A stretch of 64,000 bases of DNA from Xenorhabdus eapokensis. GTDB taxonomy: Bacteria > Pseudomonadota > Gammaproteobacteria > Enterobacterales > Enterobacteriaceae. Of this stretch, positions 1 to 8,274 are shown piece after piece. The number at the start of each line of letters is the position of its first letter. The first letter of the stretch is position 1. The stretch covers positions 62,001-126,000 of the forward strand of contig NZ_MKGQ01000005.1 of the NCBI RefSeq assembly GCF_001908105.1. The letters run 5' to 3'. A program made the position numbers and the translations under genes. Under the pieces are notes generated by a model. That model was not told where the DNA came from and did no database searches. It saw only the letters and a program-made list of their open reading frames with translations.

Positions 1-2
1 GT

Positions 3-728
3 TTTTTAAACTATGTTAATGTTAGCAAATTTATATCAGACGCCACTCATTTGTGGTTTATATTTGCAATAATTTCTCTGTATATACTAACCCCATTGAT
101 ACGGAATTCATTTAATTCAGGAAATGCCAAGGGGCTTATAAAGATAATATTCATAATGTTTGTTATTTCTAATTTTACCTTACTGAATGCATTAACAGAT
201 TATAAATATCACTTTTCCGTTGTGCCCTTTGATATTTTACTTCCATTTCAAGTTGAAGGGCTTCTCAGTTTTCTGATTGGAGGGTATATAGGGCTTACGC
301 ACCCTAAAATAAAATCCTTCTCCTTTAAACATATAGCCCTGTTGGTATTATCCATTATCTCATTGATATTTCTTTCATTTATCTCAGTCAGGACAGGAAT
401 GGCCTTCTTTTATGGAAAATTTTATAATGTCTTTCTTCAGGTTTCTTCCGTATGTTTATTTTTATTCTTGATTAATTTAAATGTAAGTAAAATATCAAGC
501 GCAACAGAAAATATAAGCAAGAATATACTAGGAATATATCTCGTTCACAATATTTTTGTTGTTGAGATACACAATGAGTTTATCCATGAGTTCTTGCTAA
601 GAAAATTTCATTACGTCAATATGTATGTTTATATAATAGTGTATTCATTACTGGCTTTTGCCTTATCATATATGCTGTGTGTTTTATTGCGAAAATTCAA
701 GATAACTTCGTCAATCATCACTATTTAA
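3..728 (+). CDS. Acyltransferase-3 family membrane protein, 3' part only
   Basis: The frame is open to the left edge of the window, so this is the C-terminal part of a larger gene; a TTG at 51 is only an internal codon. The visible protein is almost entirely hydrophobic, with about seven membrane segments. Near its start it carries the motif HLWFIFAIISLYILTPLI, typical of acyltransferase family 3 (OafA/NodX type), integral membrane enzymes that O-acylate surface polysaccharides or other exported glycans. A second motif, LGIYLVHNIF, near residue 180 of the visible part matches the conserved late helix of the same family. The catalytic His near the N-terminus lies outside the window. The gene is very AT-rich compared with the core genes to the right, as is common for surface-polysaccharide genes gained by transfer. 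The substrate cannot be told. Confidence 0.75.
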   Translation, partial: FLNYVNVSKFISDATHLWFIFAIISLYILTPLIRNSFNSGNAKGLIKIIFIMFVISNFTLLNALTDYKYHFSVVPFDILLPFQVEGLLSFLIGGYIGLTHPKIKSFSFKHIALLVLSIISLIFLSFISVRTGMAFFYGKFYNVFLQVSSVCLFLFLINLNVSKISSATENISKNILGIYLVHNIFVVEIHNEFIHEFLLRKFHYVNMYVYIIVYSLLAFALSYMLCVLLRKFKITSSIITI

Positions 729-1104
729 TGTTATGAATTGAGGGGCGTATGGGCTAAATAGCCTTTAATGTCTCTACTATATTAGGATTTTTCTCTACCA
801 GATATAACATTTTTAGATGTTACCGGATATTGTTATTTTGTAACTAATAATATTGAAGGACTTGAGAAAGAGGGGATAAGATTACTGTGCTAGAGCCGAC
901 CTTATCGAACGTTACGGAGAACTTGATGTTTCTTACTTCTCTCATAACGAGAGTTGCTTTGCTGGAAAGAAAATGCGGTCAGTAGATAGCGAACTTGGCC
1001 AGATTAATTTATTTCAATCCTATGGTGTTGGTAATATACAGGTGTAAATATAGCATGGTGATAGGGTTGTGAAGTCTATTAAAAATAGCCATTTTGATAA
1101 ATAA
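729..1104. other. Intergenic stretch with decayed reading-frame fragments
   Basis: About 375 bases without an intact gene. On the + strand, two open stretches in different frames read as protein-like text without a start codon: roughly 783-892 (containing LPDITFLDVTGYCYFV) and 880-1046 (containing ADLIERYGELDVSYFSH, ending in a TAA). The frames meet near 885, as if one gene had been broken by a frameshift. I do not recognise the family. No RNA gene or mobile-element end is visible. Confidence 0.35.
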
Positions 1105-1131
1105 AAGGCTGGGAAACTATTTCTCAGCCTT
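1105..1131 (-). terminator. Terminator of the TetR-family gene
   Basis: Twelve-base arms (AAGGCTGGGAAA and TTTCTCAGCCTT, with one G-T pair) around a 3-base loop, followed on the minus strand by TTTTATTT. It sits 15 bases after the stop of the TetR-family gene. Confidence 0.75.
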
Positions 1132-1145
1132 AATGAGAGTAAATA

Positions 1146-1775
1146 TTATCCACACTTCAGCAAAAAATTAACCGCCGCACTAATACGGGGCATAATATCT
1201 GTTTCTGGCCGCGGTGGCAGAATGCCCAATGCCATTTTCCTGAGTGGTTCTGCAATAACCATCGAGATGATAAGTTCACTGATAATAGGAAAATCCATTT
1301 TTTTCAGTAATCCTTGTTGATATTGGCGTTCAAGCCAATTCGCTAATATATTTTTGCCTTTTTCAATTCCACTTTGCTGATATTTATCCAATAGTATTTC
1401 ACGATAAGGAAAATCAGATTGTAATAATTTAAATAACCCTACTGCTTCCATAGATAAGGATTTTTCTGCCATTTCGGCTAGAAATATTTTCAATAATTTC
1501 ATGACGTGTTGAAAATTATTAGCATCTTTTTTAAAGGTGGGAATAAAATTCTCTTCCCAACCCATAACAATTTTTTCAAGTAAATCTTCTCGATTTTTGA
1601 CAAACCGATAAAGCGTTTTTTTGGCAATACCGGCTTTTTTGGCAACCACATCCATGGTTGTTTTGTTATAACCTTGATTAATAAGCAGTAGAAGGGTGAT
1701 ATCGTAAATTCTTTGGCGTATTTCTTGCTCTGGAATTGTCGGGCGGCCTCGTGGACGTGGATGATTTTCTGCCAT
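1146..1775 (-). CDS. TetR/AcrR-family transcriptional regulator
   Basis: A 209-residue protein of normal TetR length. After a basic N-terminus (RPRGRPTIP) comes the TetR DNA-binding helix-turn-helix at about residues 18-62, with TTMDVVAKKAGIAKKTLYRF as the hallmark. The remaining helical part is the ligand-binding and dimer domain, which diverges too far to predict a ligand. ATG at 1775 is the natural start. Members of this family usually repress a neighbouring efflux or enzyme gene, but no intact divergent partner exists here: the sequence to the right is a decayed toxin-antitoxin remnant. A perfect 8-2-8 inverted repeat at 1893-1910 could be its operator or belong to a lost gene. Function beyond DNA-binding repressor is unknown. 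Confidence 0.85.
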   Translation of the reverse strand: MAENHPRPRGRPTIPEQEIRQRIYDITLLLLINQGYNKTTMDVVAKKAGIAKKTLYRFVKNREDLLEKIVMGWEENFIPTFKKDANNFQHVMKLLKIFLAEMAEKSLSMEAVGLFKLLQSDFPYREILLDKYQQSGIEKGKNILANWLERQYQQGLLKKMDFPIISELIISMVIAEPLRKMALGILPPRPETDIMPRISAAVNFLLKCG

Positions 1776-1892
1776 TTTAGCACCTTATAAGTTGTGAATA
1801 TTTGTACCGCACTGGCGTGATCTCATTAATAAACAGAACAGACTGATACACAACTCGCAGGGGCTTGTCAATTCTATCAAAGCATGATTATC

Positions 1893-1910
1893 ACCCTAAT
1901 ACATTAGGGT
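1893..1910. promoter_or_regulatory. 8-2-8 inverted repeat, possible operator
   Basis: ACCCTAAT-AC-ATTAGGGT is a perfect inverted repeat 118 bases upstream of the TetR-family start. No T-run follows on either strand, so an operator is more likely than a terminator. The cognate protein is a guess (the adjacent TetR regulator). Confidence 0.4.
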
Positions 1911-2036
1911 ATTTGCGCCCATCGTCGAGTGTTATTTTCCGACTTGATGGAATACAAAAAGAAACGAGATGCTGACAGTTTGGCTGCCATGCAAGAACTT
2001 GCAGCTCAGGCACAAAAACTTGAGCTAGCCTATTAA
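1908..2036 (+). pseudogene. C-terminal remnant of an excisionase-like antitoxin
   Basis: The frame 1917-2033 encodes 39 residues beginning AHRRVLFSDLMEYKKKRDAD and ending QKLELAY before TAA. This is the characteristic tail of the helix-turn-helix (excisionase-type) antitoxins paired with PIN-domain (PF13470-like) toxins. The N-terminal helix-turn-helix part is missing: an in-frame stop lies at 1905-1907. The next frame is the matching toxin start, so the pair is a decayed type II toxin-antitoxin locus. The family assignment rests on remembered motif similarity. Confidence 0.6.
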
Positions 2037-2045
2037 AGAATTAAG

Positions 2046-2246
2046 CATTCTCCTTATCCCGTGGTACTTGATGCATGTGTCCTATATCCGGCAAGATTGC
2101 GTGACTTGTTGATGCATTTAGGTCTGGCTGGTTTGTACCGAATAGAGCCTTGCCAGATGCCAATGTCACCAAATACAGAACTCTTTTTTATTACCCTAAC
2201 AATTATTTATAACTTTCTGTTTTTAATAGGTTATTGTCATAATTAA
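2046..2246 (+). pseudogene. Truncated PIN-domain toxin remnant
   Basis: The reading frame gives HSPYPVVLDACVLYPARLRD followed by LLMHLGLAGLYR, the well-conserved first 30 residues of VapC-like PIN-domain ribonuclease toxins, including the first catalytic Asp (LDAC). After about position 2140 the protein-like similarity stops and the frame runs on through AT-rich, low-complexity sequence to 2246. The other acidic active-site residues are absent, so no active toxin can be made. It directly follows the antitoxin remnant, as in intact loci of this type. Confidence 0.6.
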
Positions 2247-2256
2247 TCATGTTGAA

Positions 2257-2277
2257 TTATAGGGATATTCCCTATAA
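2257..2277. promoter_or_regulatory. 9-3-9 inverted repeat upstream of the porin
   Basis: TTATAGGGA-TAT-TCCCTATAA, a perfect 9-base inverted repeat with a 3-base spacer, about 225 bases before the porin start. There is no T-run. It could be an operator or an RNA hairpin. A second perfect repeat (TTTTGCTAA/TTAGCAAAA) follows at 2304-2327. Neither matches an operator I recognise. Confidence 0.4.
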
Positions 2278-2501
2278 TGTGACACTCTTCACAAGATGGC
2301 ATTTTTTGCTAATTTTTGTTAGCAAAAGGTTTCCTTAGATCTTAGTATCGTCATTGCTTGTTACAAATTTAACATTGATTTAACCAAAGCAAGTAAAATA
2401 TCCCGCCCATCTGATTATGTATTATTCCAAAGAAAGTCGTTTTTGGAATATGGATCTCTGGCGGTGGCTAAATAATAACAAGACGAATGAGGATTATGAT
2501 A

Positions 2502-3650
2502 ATGATAACACGCAACGCAATAGCAATGGCAATTCCGGTACTTCTCATTACAGGGACAGTAAATGCTGCTGAAATTTATAATAAAGAAGGTAATAAAATA
2601 GATTTATATGGAAAGGCAGATGTTCAAAGAACTTTCTCCAAATCAGATGCACAGTCTGGTGATGGTTCTGTCGGCCGTATCGGTATTAAAGGTTCAACCC
2701 AAATTACGGATAAACTGACTGGCTTTGGCCGCTGGGAATTCAACATGGGTGCCAATGGTACAGAAGTGGAGAGTGGGGCAAATACCAGAACACGTTTGGC
2801 TTTCGCCGGGCTGACATTTGGCGAATATGGTTCGCTGGATTATGGGCGTAATTATGGTGTGGTTTATGATGCCAACTCATGGACAGATGCATTGCCAATC
2901 TTTGGTGGGGATTCCATGGCGGCCACCGATAACTTCATGATGGGACGTTCAACCGGTTTATTAACCTACCGCAACACTGACTTTTTTGGTTTAGTGAATG
3001 GCCTGAATTTTGCCTTGCAGTATCAAGCTAAAAATGATGATAGTACTAAAAATAGCCGTAGCGATGTTGCAAGACAGAATGGTGATGGTTTTGGCCTTTC
3101 CAGCTCCTATGATTTTGGTAATGGTTTCAATATTGGGGCATCATACGGTAACTCTAACCGTACTTCGGCACAGAAATTGGGTTCTGATGCGGCTAAGGTT
3201 CTGGCAAAAGGGAATAAAGCCGAAGCGTGGATCGTTTCTGCCAAGTATGACAAAGATAATGTCTATCTGGCGGCCATGTATGGTGAAACCCGTAACTTAA
3301 CCAGATTTGGCAGTTCCGTGGATAGCCACACAATGTTTGCTAATAAAACCCAAAACATTGAGCTGACAGCTCAGTATCAGTTTGATTTTGGTTTGCGCCC
3401 TTCTGTCGCGTTTGTTTATTCCAAAGGTAAAGATCTGGGTAATGACCTGGCTGACAAGAGCATATTGACAGCCAAGGGAGCTGAAGATTTGGTGAAATAT
3501 GTTTCAGTCGGTGCCTTCTATGATTTCAACAAAAATATGGGCACGTATGCTGAATACCAATTCAATTTATTGAAAGACAATGATTTTACCAAGAAAACGA
3601 AGATCAGCACTGATGATGTCTTTGGTGTTGGTTTGGTTTATCGTTTCTAA
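2502..3650 (+). CDS. OmpC/OmpF/PhoE-family outer-membrane porin
   Basis: A general diffusion porin, 382 residues from the chosen start. ATGs at 2487, 2496 and 2502 share the frame. 2502 is preferred because GAGGA lies 8 bases before it and because MITRNAIAMAIPVLL then aligns with the usual porin signal peptide, cleaved after VNA to give AEIYNKEGNKIDLYGK. The family hallmarks follow: GRWEFN, the constriction-loop region around LPIFGGDSM, and the C-terminal strand ending GVGLVYRF with the terminal Phe needed for outer-membrane assembly. It should form a 16-stranded trimeric beta-barrel for small hydrophilic solutes. A long AT-rich leader of about 250 bases with inverted repeats precedes it. Which of OmpC, OmpF or PhoE it corresponds to cannot be decided. 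Confidence 0.92.
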   Translation: MITRNAIAMAIPVLLITGTVNAAEIYNKEGNKIDLYGKADVQRTFSKSDAQSGDGSVGRIGIKGSTQITDKLTGFGRWEFNMGANGTEVESGANTRTRLAFAGLTFGEYGSLDYGRNYGVVYDANSWTDALPIFGGDSMAATDNFMMGRSTGLLTYRNTDFFGLVNGLNFALQYQAKNDDSTKNSRSDVARQNGDGFGLSSSYDFGNGFNIGASYGNSNRTSAQKLGSDAAKVLAKGNKAEAWIVSAKYDKDNVYLAAMYGETRNLTRFGSSVDSHTMFANKTQNIELTAQYQFDFGLRPSVAFVYSKGKDLGNDLADKSILTAKGAEDLVKYVSVGAFYDFNKNMGTYAEYQFNLLKDNDFTKKTKISTDDVFGVGLVYRF

Positions 3651-3658
3651 TGGTATCG

Positions 3659-3685
3659 AACTGCCTCAATGGGTTTGAGGCAGTT
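3659..3685. terminator. Bidirectional terminator between porin and rdgC
   Basis: Perfect 11-base arms (AACTGCCTCAA / TTGAGGCAGTT) around a 5-base loop, between convergent genes. It is followed by TTTATTT on the + strand. Confidence 0.8.
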
Positions 3686-3694
3686 TATTTGTGA

Positions 3695-4606
3695 TTACCT
3701 TTCGGCTTCGCCGCCGAGTGCATCAATCGTATTTTTGATCAACGCACTGAGTTCCCCTGTCATTAAGGTAAAGTCAGCATCGAATCGTTGGGCAACATCT
3801 TCACGATCAATATCATCATTTTGTTCACGTAAAGTTTCGCTGAATTTAATACGCTTAAAAGTGCCATCGTCTGACAACATAAACTGAATACGTTCTTCCC
3901 AATCTAAGGCCAGCTTAGTGACATATTTGCCAGATTCAATATGCGCCGCAATTTCGTCTGAAACCAAATCCTGTTTCTTACAACGGATCACCCCACCTTC
4001 TTCCAGAATGGCTTTAAGTTCGGCTTCATCCATCAGCGTATAACCTGTAGGAAGATCACCGGAACGTACCCATTCGGTTAGCGTCAGTTCAATGGGGTTA
4101 GTGAAAGTAAGAGGAACAACGGGCAATGATCCCAATGTTTTTCTCAGTAGTGCCAGATTATCTTCAGCCCGCTTTGCGCTGGCGGCACCAACGATGATCA
4201 AATGGTTGACAGTATCGATCCAAATATAGGTTTGGCTGAAACGGCTGAATGCTCTTGGCAGCAGGGTATGGATCACTTCATCTTTCAATGAATCTTTTTC
4301 TGTCTTTTTCAGCTTACGGTGTTGTTCACCTTCCAGACGGGTTATTTTGGTCTGTAATTCCTGCTTAATCACCGGAGAAGGCAGCATTTTTTCTTCTTTG
4401 CGTGCGCAGATCAGAATTTGATTGCCGGAAGCATGGGTTAATGCTTCACCGTGGGAACCCATTGGAGAAACCCAGCCAGTTTTCATCATATCCTGGCTGC
4501 CACATGGGGTGAATGCCAATGGGCTTAATTGTTTTTCCAGTTCATCCGCCGAAAGGGAGATCTCTCGGTTTAAACGGTAAATCATTAAATTTTTGAACCA
4601 TAACAT
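3695..4606 (-). CDS. rdgC: Recombination-associated protein RdgC
   Basis: RdgC is a ring-shaped dimer that binds double-stranded DNA without sequence preference and limits RecA access; it is required when replication restart is impaired. The open frame extends to 4639, but [15 protein letters not shown] is the universal RdgC N-terminus, so the ATG at 4606 is chosen, giving 303 residues, the same as E. coli RdgC. Highly conserved blocks are visible: [53 protein letters not shown] and the C-terminal [15 protein letters not shown]. It is divergent from mak, as in E. coli, with about 165 bases between the two starts. Confidence 0.96.
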   Translation of the reverse strand: MLWFKNLMIYRLNREISLSADELEKQLSPLAFTPCGSQDMMKTGWVSPMGSHGEALTHASGNQILICARKEEKMLPSPVIKQELQTKITRLEGEQHRKLKKTEKDSLKDEVIHTLLPRAFSRFSQTYIWIDTVNHLIIVGAASAKRAEDNLALLRKTLGSLPVVPLTFTNPIELTLTEWVRSGDLPTGYTLMDEAELKAILEEGGVIRCKKQDLVSDEIAAHIESGKYVTKLALDWEERIQFMLSDDGTFKRIKFSETLREQNDDIDREDVAQRFDADFTLMTGELSALIKNTIDALGGEAER

Positions 4607-4773
4607 GCAGTTACCCCATATTGTTGCGCATCGTGACAAAGGTCATCTTAAACATAAGGCTGCATGATAACGAATCATGTGACGAAGCCCTAGAACTTCA
4701 TTCGTTTCATATCATCACTGCCTTATTTTCATATAATAAAAAGCGTCGTTCCGCTAAATAGGAAAAGTCAGTT

Positions 4774-5682
4774 ATGCGTATAGGAATTGATCTCGGTGGC
4801 ACCAAGATTGAAGTGATTGCATTAGGCGATCAGGGAGAAGAGTTATTTCGCAAACGGGTGGATACTCCCCGTAATGATTATCAGAAAACATTGGCAGCTA
4901 TCGTTGGATTAGTGATTGATGCGGAACAAGCAACCGGACAGCAAGGAACTGTTGGGATTGGCATTCCTGGCGCAATTTCGCCTGTTACCGGAAAAGTAAA
5001 AAATGCCAACTCGGTTTGGTTGAATGGCAAAATATTGGATAAGGATATAGCTGCTTTGTTGGGGCGTGAAGTGCGTATCGCTAACGATGCCAATTGTCTG
5101 GCGGTATCAGAAGCCACTGATGGCGCGGGTGAAGGCATGCCAATGGTATTTGCTGTTATCATTGGAACAGGTTGCGGCTCAGGCATTGCCTTTGAGGGAC
5201 GGGTTCATGCTGGTGGCAATGGATTGGCTGGGGAATGGGGGCATAACCCATTACCGTGGATGGATGAAGAAGATCGCGTATATCAGGATGAAGTGCGCTG
5301 TTTTTGCGGCAAGCCAGGATGTACTGAGACATTTGTGTCAGGCACCGGATTTATGACGGATTACTTCCGCTTGAGCGGAGTGCAGAAAAAAGGCCATGAA
5401 ATCATAGGAGCTTTGGCACAGGGCGATGAGTTCGCGGAATTGGCAATGCGTCGTTATGAAAGGCGTTTGGCGCGAGCGCTGGCACAGGTAATTAATTTAT
5501 TGGATCCGGATGTGATTGTACTCGGTGGTGGCATGAGCAATGTTGATCGTCTTTACCAAACGTTACCCGATTTAGTCAAAGAGTGGGTTTTTGGTGGCGA
5601 GTGTGCAACCCCCATCAGAAAAGCCGTGCATGGTGATTCCAGTGGTGTACGTGGTGCGGCTTGGTTGTGGCCTCAACAATAA
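4774..5682 (+). CDS. mak: Fructokinase (ROK family)
   Basis: A 302-residue sugar kinase of the ROK family that phosphorylates fructose (and probably mannose weakly) with ATP in the cytoplasm. The phosphate-binding motif [14 protein letters not shown] starts the protein. The catalytic Asp sits in [22 protein letters not shown] and the ROK zinc motif (GHNP then [15 protein letters not shown]) follow, and the adenosine motif is [10 protein letters not shown] near residue 250. ATG at 4774 is preceded by AGGAAAAG. It is divergent from rdgC and is followed by cpdB after 113 bases. Length and motifs match E. coli Mak (YajF). Confidence 0.95.
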   Translation: MRIGIDLGGTKIEVIALGDQGEELFRKRVDTPRNDYQKTLAAIVGLVIDAEQATGQQGTVGIGIPGAISPVTGKVKNANSVWLNGKILDKDIAALLGREVRIANDANCLAVSEATDGAGEGMPMVFAVIIGTGCGSGIAFEGRVHAGGNGLAGEWGHNPLPWMDEEDRVYQDEVRCFCGKPGCTETFVSGTGFMTDYFRLSGVQKKGHEIIGALAQGDEFAELAMRRYERRLARALAQVINLLDPDVIVLGGGMSNVDRLYQTLPDLVKEWVFGGECATPIRKAVHGDSSGVRGAAWLWPQQ

Positions 5683-5795
5683 CACCGCATTCCTGCAACG
5701 ATAGCGGGCATCAATATATCTAAGAAAATTTCAAGTTGCGTGTCATCGTGAAGAAAGCGCTAAAAAGTTAATTAGCTATCAAGGGGAATAGCATA

Positions 5796-7766
5796 ATGAA
5801 GAATATGTTGAAAAGGCAAAACGTGTTGAAAATGTCGGCTTTGGCAATGCTGGTGGCATTCAATGTGAACGCGGCAACCGTTGATTTACGGGTGATGGAA
5901 ACCTCAGATATCCACAGTAACCTGATGGATTTTGATTATTTTAAAGATAAATCCACGGAACAATTTGGTTTGGTTCGTACTGTGAACTTAATTAAGGCGG
6001 CCAAAGCGGAAGCAACCAACGCGATCCTGGTCGATAACGGTGATTTGATTCAAGGCAGCCCACTTGCGGATTACATGGTGGCAAAAGGATTGAAACAAGG
6101 GGAAGTTCATCCGGCCTATAAATTGATGAATACGATGGACTATACCGTCGGTAACTTTGGTAACCATGAATTCAACTTTGGATTGGATTACCTGAAACAA
6201 GCCATCGCCGGTGCTAAATTTCCTTATATCAATGCCAATATCATTGATGCCAAAACCAGCAAAAACTACTTTACACCTTATATTATCGTTGATACTCCAG
6301 TTAAAGATCGCGAAGGCAAAGAACACACGATTAAGATCGGTTATATCGGTTTTGTGCCGCCACAAATCAGTATTTGGGACAAAGCCAATCTCAATGGCAA
6401 AGTGGTTGTTAATGACATCACTGAAACCGCGAAAAAATTCGTCCCTCAAATGAAAAAAGAGGGCGCAGATCTGATTATCGCCATTCCACACTCCGGTTTT
6501 TCCCAAGATCCTTATAAAGCAATGGCAGAAAACTCGGTTTACTATCTGAGTGAAGTTCCCGGTATTAATGCCATTATGTTTGGTCATGCTCACGGCGTGT
6601 TCCCAGGCAAGGAATATACCGGTATCAAGGGCGTGAATGTCGCTAATGGAACGATTAATGGCATTCCTGCCGTTATGCCAGGACAGTGGGGGGATCATCT
6701 GGGCGTTGTTGATATGGTGATCAATAACGACAGTGGTGAATGGAAAGTCGAATCTGCTAAAGGGCAAGCCCGCCCTATTTATGACAAAGTTCATAAGAAA
6801 GCATTGGTTGAACGCGATAATAAACTGGCTTCCATCATTGAAAAAGATCACCTGGGAACGCGCGAATTTGTGAGTAAATTCATTGGTAAAGCCTCTGATA
6901 ACATGTACAGCTATCTGGCTCTGATCCAAAGCGATCCAACCGTTCAGATCGTCAATGATGCGCAGGTAGACTACACCAAACGCTTTATTCAAGGTGATCC
7001 AAATCTGGATGGGCTTCCTGTTTTAGCGGCAGCAGCACCTTTTAAAGCAGGAGGACGTAAAAACGCACCGGCTGATTTTGTGGAAGTGGAAAAAGGCGAT
7101 CTGACTTTCCGCAACGCGGCTGATTTGTACCTCTACCCAAATACATTGGTGGTAGTGAAAGCAACGGGAGAGGATGTGGTCGAATGGTTGGAATGTTCGG
7201 CGGGTATGTTTAACCAGATTGATCCAAATTCCACCAAACCGCAAGAATTACTGAATTGGGATGGTTTCCGTACTTATAACTTCGACACCATTACGGGAGT
7301 TAACTATCAGATAGACCTGACCCAACCCGTTAAATATGACACCGATTGCCAGCTTATCAATAAAGATGCGAACCGCATCAAAGATGTTACCTATCAGGGT
7401 AAGCCGATTGATCCAAAAGCTACTTTCCTGATCGCCACCAATAACTATCGAGGTTATGGCGGCAAATTCGCCGGAACCGGAGAAGATCATATTGCGTTTG
7501 CTTCACCGGATGAAAACCGCACCATTTTGGCTGCTTACATTTCCAGAATGACTAAAGAAAAGGGCATAGTATCAACTCAGGCCGAAAACAATTGGTCATT
7601 CTTGCCAATCAAAACAGATAAAAAATTAGATATACGTTTCGAAACTTCACCATCGGAAAAAGCGGCGAAATTCATTAAAGAACATGCCCAATACCCGATG
7701 CAGTATTTGAAAAATGATGATATCGGTTTTTCCATCTATCAAATTGATTTAACAGGGAAAAAATAA
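5796..7766 (+). CDS. cpdB: Periplasmic 2',3'-cyclic-nucleotide 2'-phosphodiesterase/3'-nucleotidase
   Basis: A bifunctional metallophosphatase that opens 2',3'-cyclic nucleotides and dephosphorylates 3'-nucleotides in the periplasm, letting cells scavenge RNA breakdown products. 656 residues, close to the roughly 647 of E. coli CpdB. A Sec signal peptide ends at about residue 26 ([10 protein letters not shown]). The metal-binding motifs of the calcineurin-like domain are all present: [48 protein letters not shown] and [11 protein letters not shown]. The C-terminal 5'-nucleotidase domain carries [14 protein letters not shown] and [23 protein letters not shown] precedes the ATG at 5796; an internal ATG at 5808 is an alternative. 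A stem-loop follows the gene. Confidence 0.96.
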   Translation: MKNMLKRQNVLKMSALAMLVAFNVNAATVDLRVMETSDIHSNLMDFDYFKDKSTEQFGLVRTVNLIKAAKAEATNAILVDNGDLIQGSPLADYMVAKGLKQGEVHPAYKLMNTMDYTVGNFGNHEFNFGLDYLKQAIAGAKFPYINANIIDAKTSKNYFTPYIIVDTPVKDREGKEHTIKIGYIGFVPPQISIWDKANLNGKVVVNDITETAKKFVPQMKKEGADLIIAIPHSGFSQDPYKAMAENSVYYLSEVPGINAIMFGHAHGVFPGKEYTGIKGVNVANGTINGIPAVMPGQWGDHLGVVDMVINNDSGEWKVESAKGQARPIYDKVHKKALVERDNKLASIIEKDHLGTREFVSKFIGKASDNMYSYLALIQSDPTVQIVNDAQVDYTKRFIQGDPNLDGLPVLAAAAPFKAGGRKNAPADFVEVEKGDLTFRNAADLYLYPNTLVVVKATGEDVVEWLECSAGMFNQIDPNSTKPQELLNWDGFRTYNFDTITGVNYQIDLTQPVKYDTDCQLINKDANRIKDVTYQGKPIDPKATFLIATNNYRGYGGKFAGTGEDHIAFASPDENRTILAAYISRMTKEKGIVSTQAENNWSFLPIKTDKKLDIRFETSPSEKAAKFIKEHAQYPMQYLKNDDIGFSIYQIDLTGKK

Positions 7767-7791
7767 AAATTATTGAACTTTATTGTATTAA

Positions 7792-7819
7792 TGCCTGCCC
7801 TCCTGCAAAAGGGCAGGCA
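7792..7819. terminator. Stem-loop after cpdB
   Basis: TGCCTGCCCT / AGGGCAGGCA, perfect 10-base arms around an 8-base loop. There is no clear T-run, so it may act as a 3'-end stabiliser rather than a strict intrinsic terminator. Confidence 0.55.
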
Positions 7820-7845
7820 ACTCCTGATTATTAAAAGATAACAAA

Positions 7846-8040
7846 ATGAATTATAAATATGAATTACTTCCGATTGCGATTGGTACTGCATTGTTAGCAG
7901 GGTGTGCAACCGAGCCAGCCTATGATCCAGAAAATATTGTGGATGTGCGAGTTCTGGGACTGAATGATTTTCATGGCGTACTGCAAGCATCTCAATGGCG
8001 CTATCCGTGCGCCTATCGCTATGGGAGCAAAATAATGTGA
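7846..8040 (+). pseudogene. Remnant of a 5'-nucleotidase-like lipoprotein gene
   Basis: The ORF begins with a lipoprotein signal (ALLAGC lipobox near residue 20) and then VDVRVLGLNDFHGVLQ, the first metal-binding motif of bifunctional metallophosphatase/5'-nucleotidases. It then breaks off: the rest of the catalytic domain is missing. In another frame of the same stretch (about 7991-8035) the text LNGAIRAPI appears, which resembles the conserved NGGxIR motif of the C-terminal 5'-nucleotidase domain. This suggests a large internal deletion that fused the gene's two ends. Full-length relatives exceed 500 residues, so this is non-functional. It lies directly after the related cpdB. Confidence 0.6.
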
Positions 8041-8274
8041 CGGGGATAAAAGATAACGCAGATCGGCGTAGATAAAAGTAATAGATCAAAGATACTGTAA
8101 AGGTTGTTTGATCCAGATCAGAAGGCAACGCTAATCATTACGTGTTGCACTTCTGCATTGGAATAAATTTCAAATTACTCGAATAACTTACTAAATATAG
8201 TCATCCTCATATCGGTAATAATTATAAGGTAATAGTCATAAGGTAATAGTGATATATGTATTGATTATTTAATA
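8041..8274. other. Intergenic, AT-rich, no gene seen
   Basis: Contains only short broken frames and a direct repeat (ATAAGGTAATAG) at about 8224-8248. No convincing promoter or RNA structure could be assigned, although the promoter of the OppA-like gene must lie here. Confidence 0.4.

Noticed and set aside
1499..1783. A 94-codon minus-strand frame overlapping the TetR gene
   Set aside because: A different frame of the TetR gene itself; the TetR frame carries the clear helix-turn-helix.
5988..6992. A 334-codon open frame on the minus strand inside cpdB
   Set aside because: It lies fully antisense to a strongly conserved gene, has no recognisable domain, and its composition is what the complement of cpdB codons gives.
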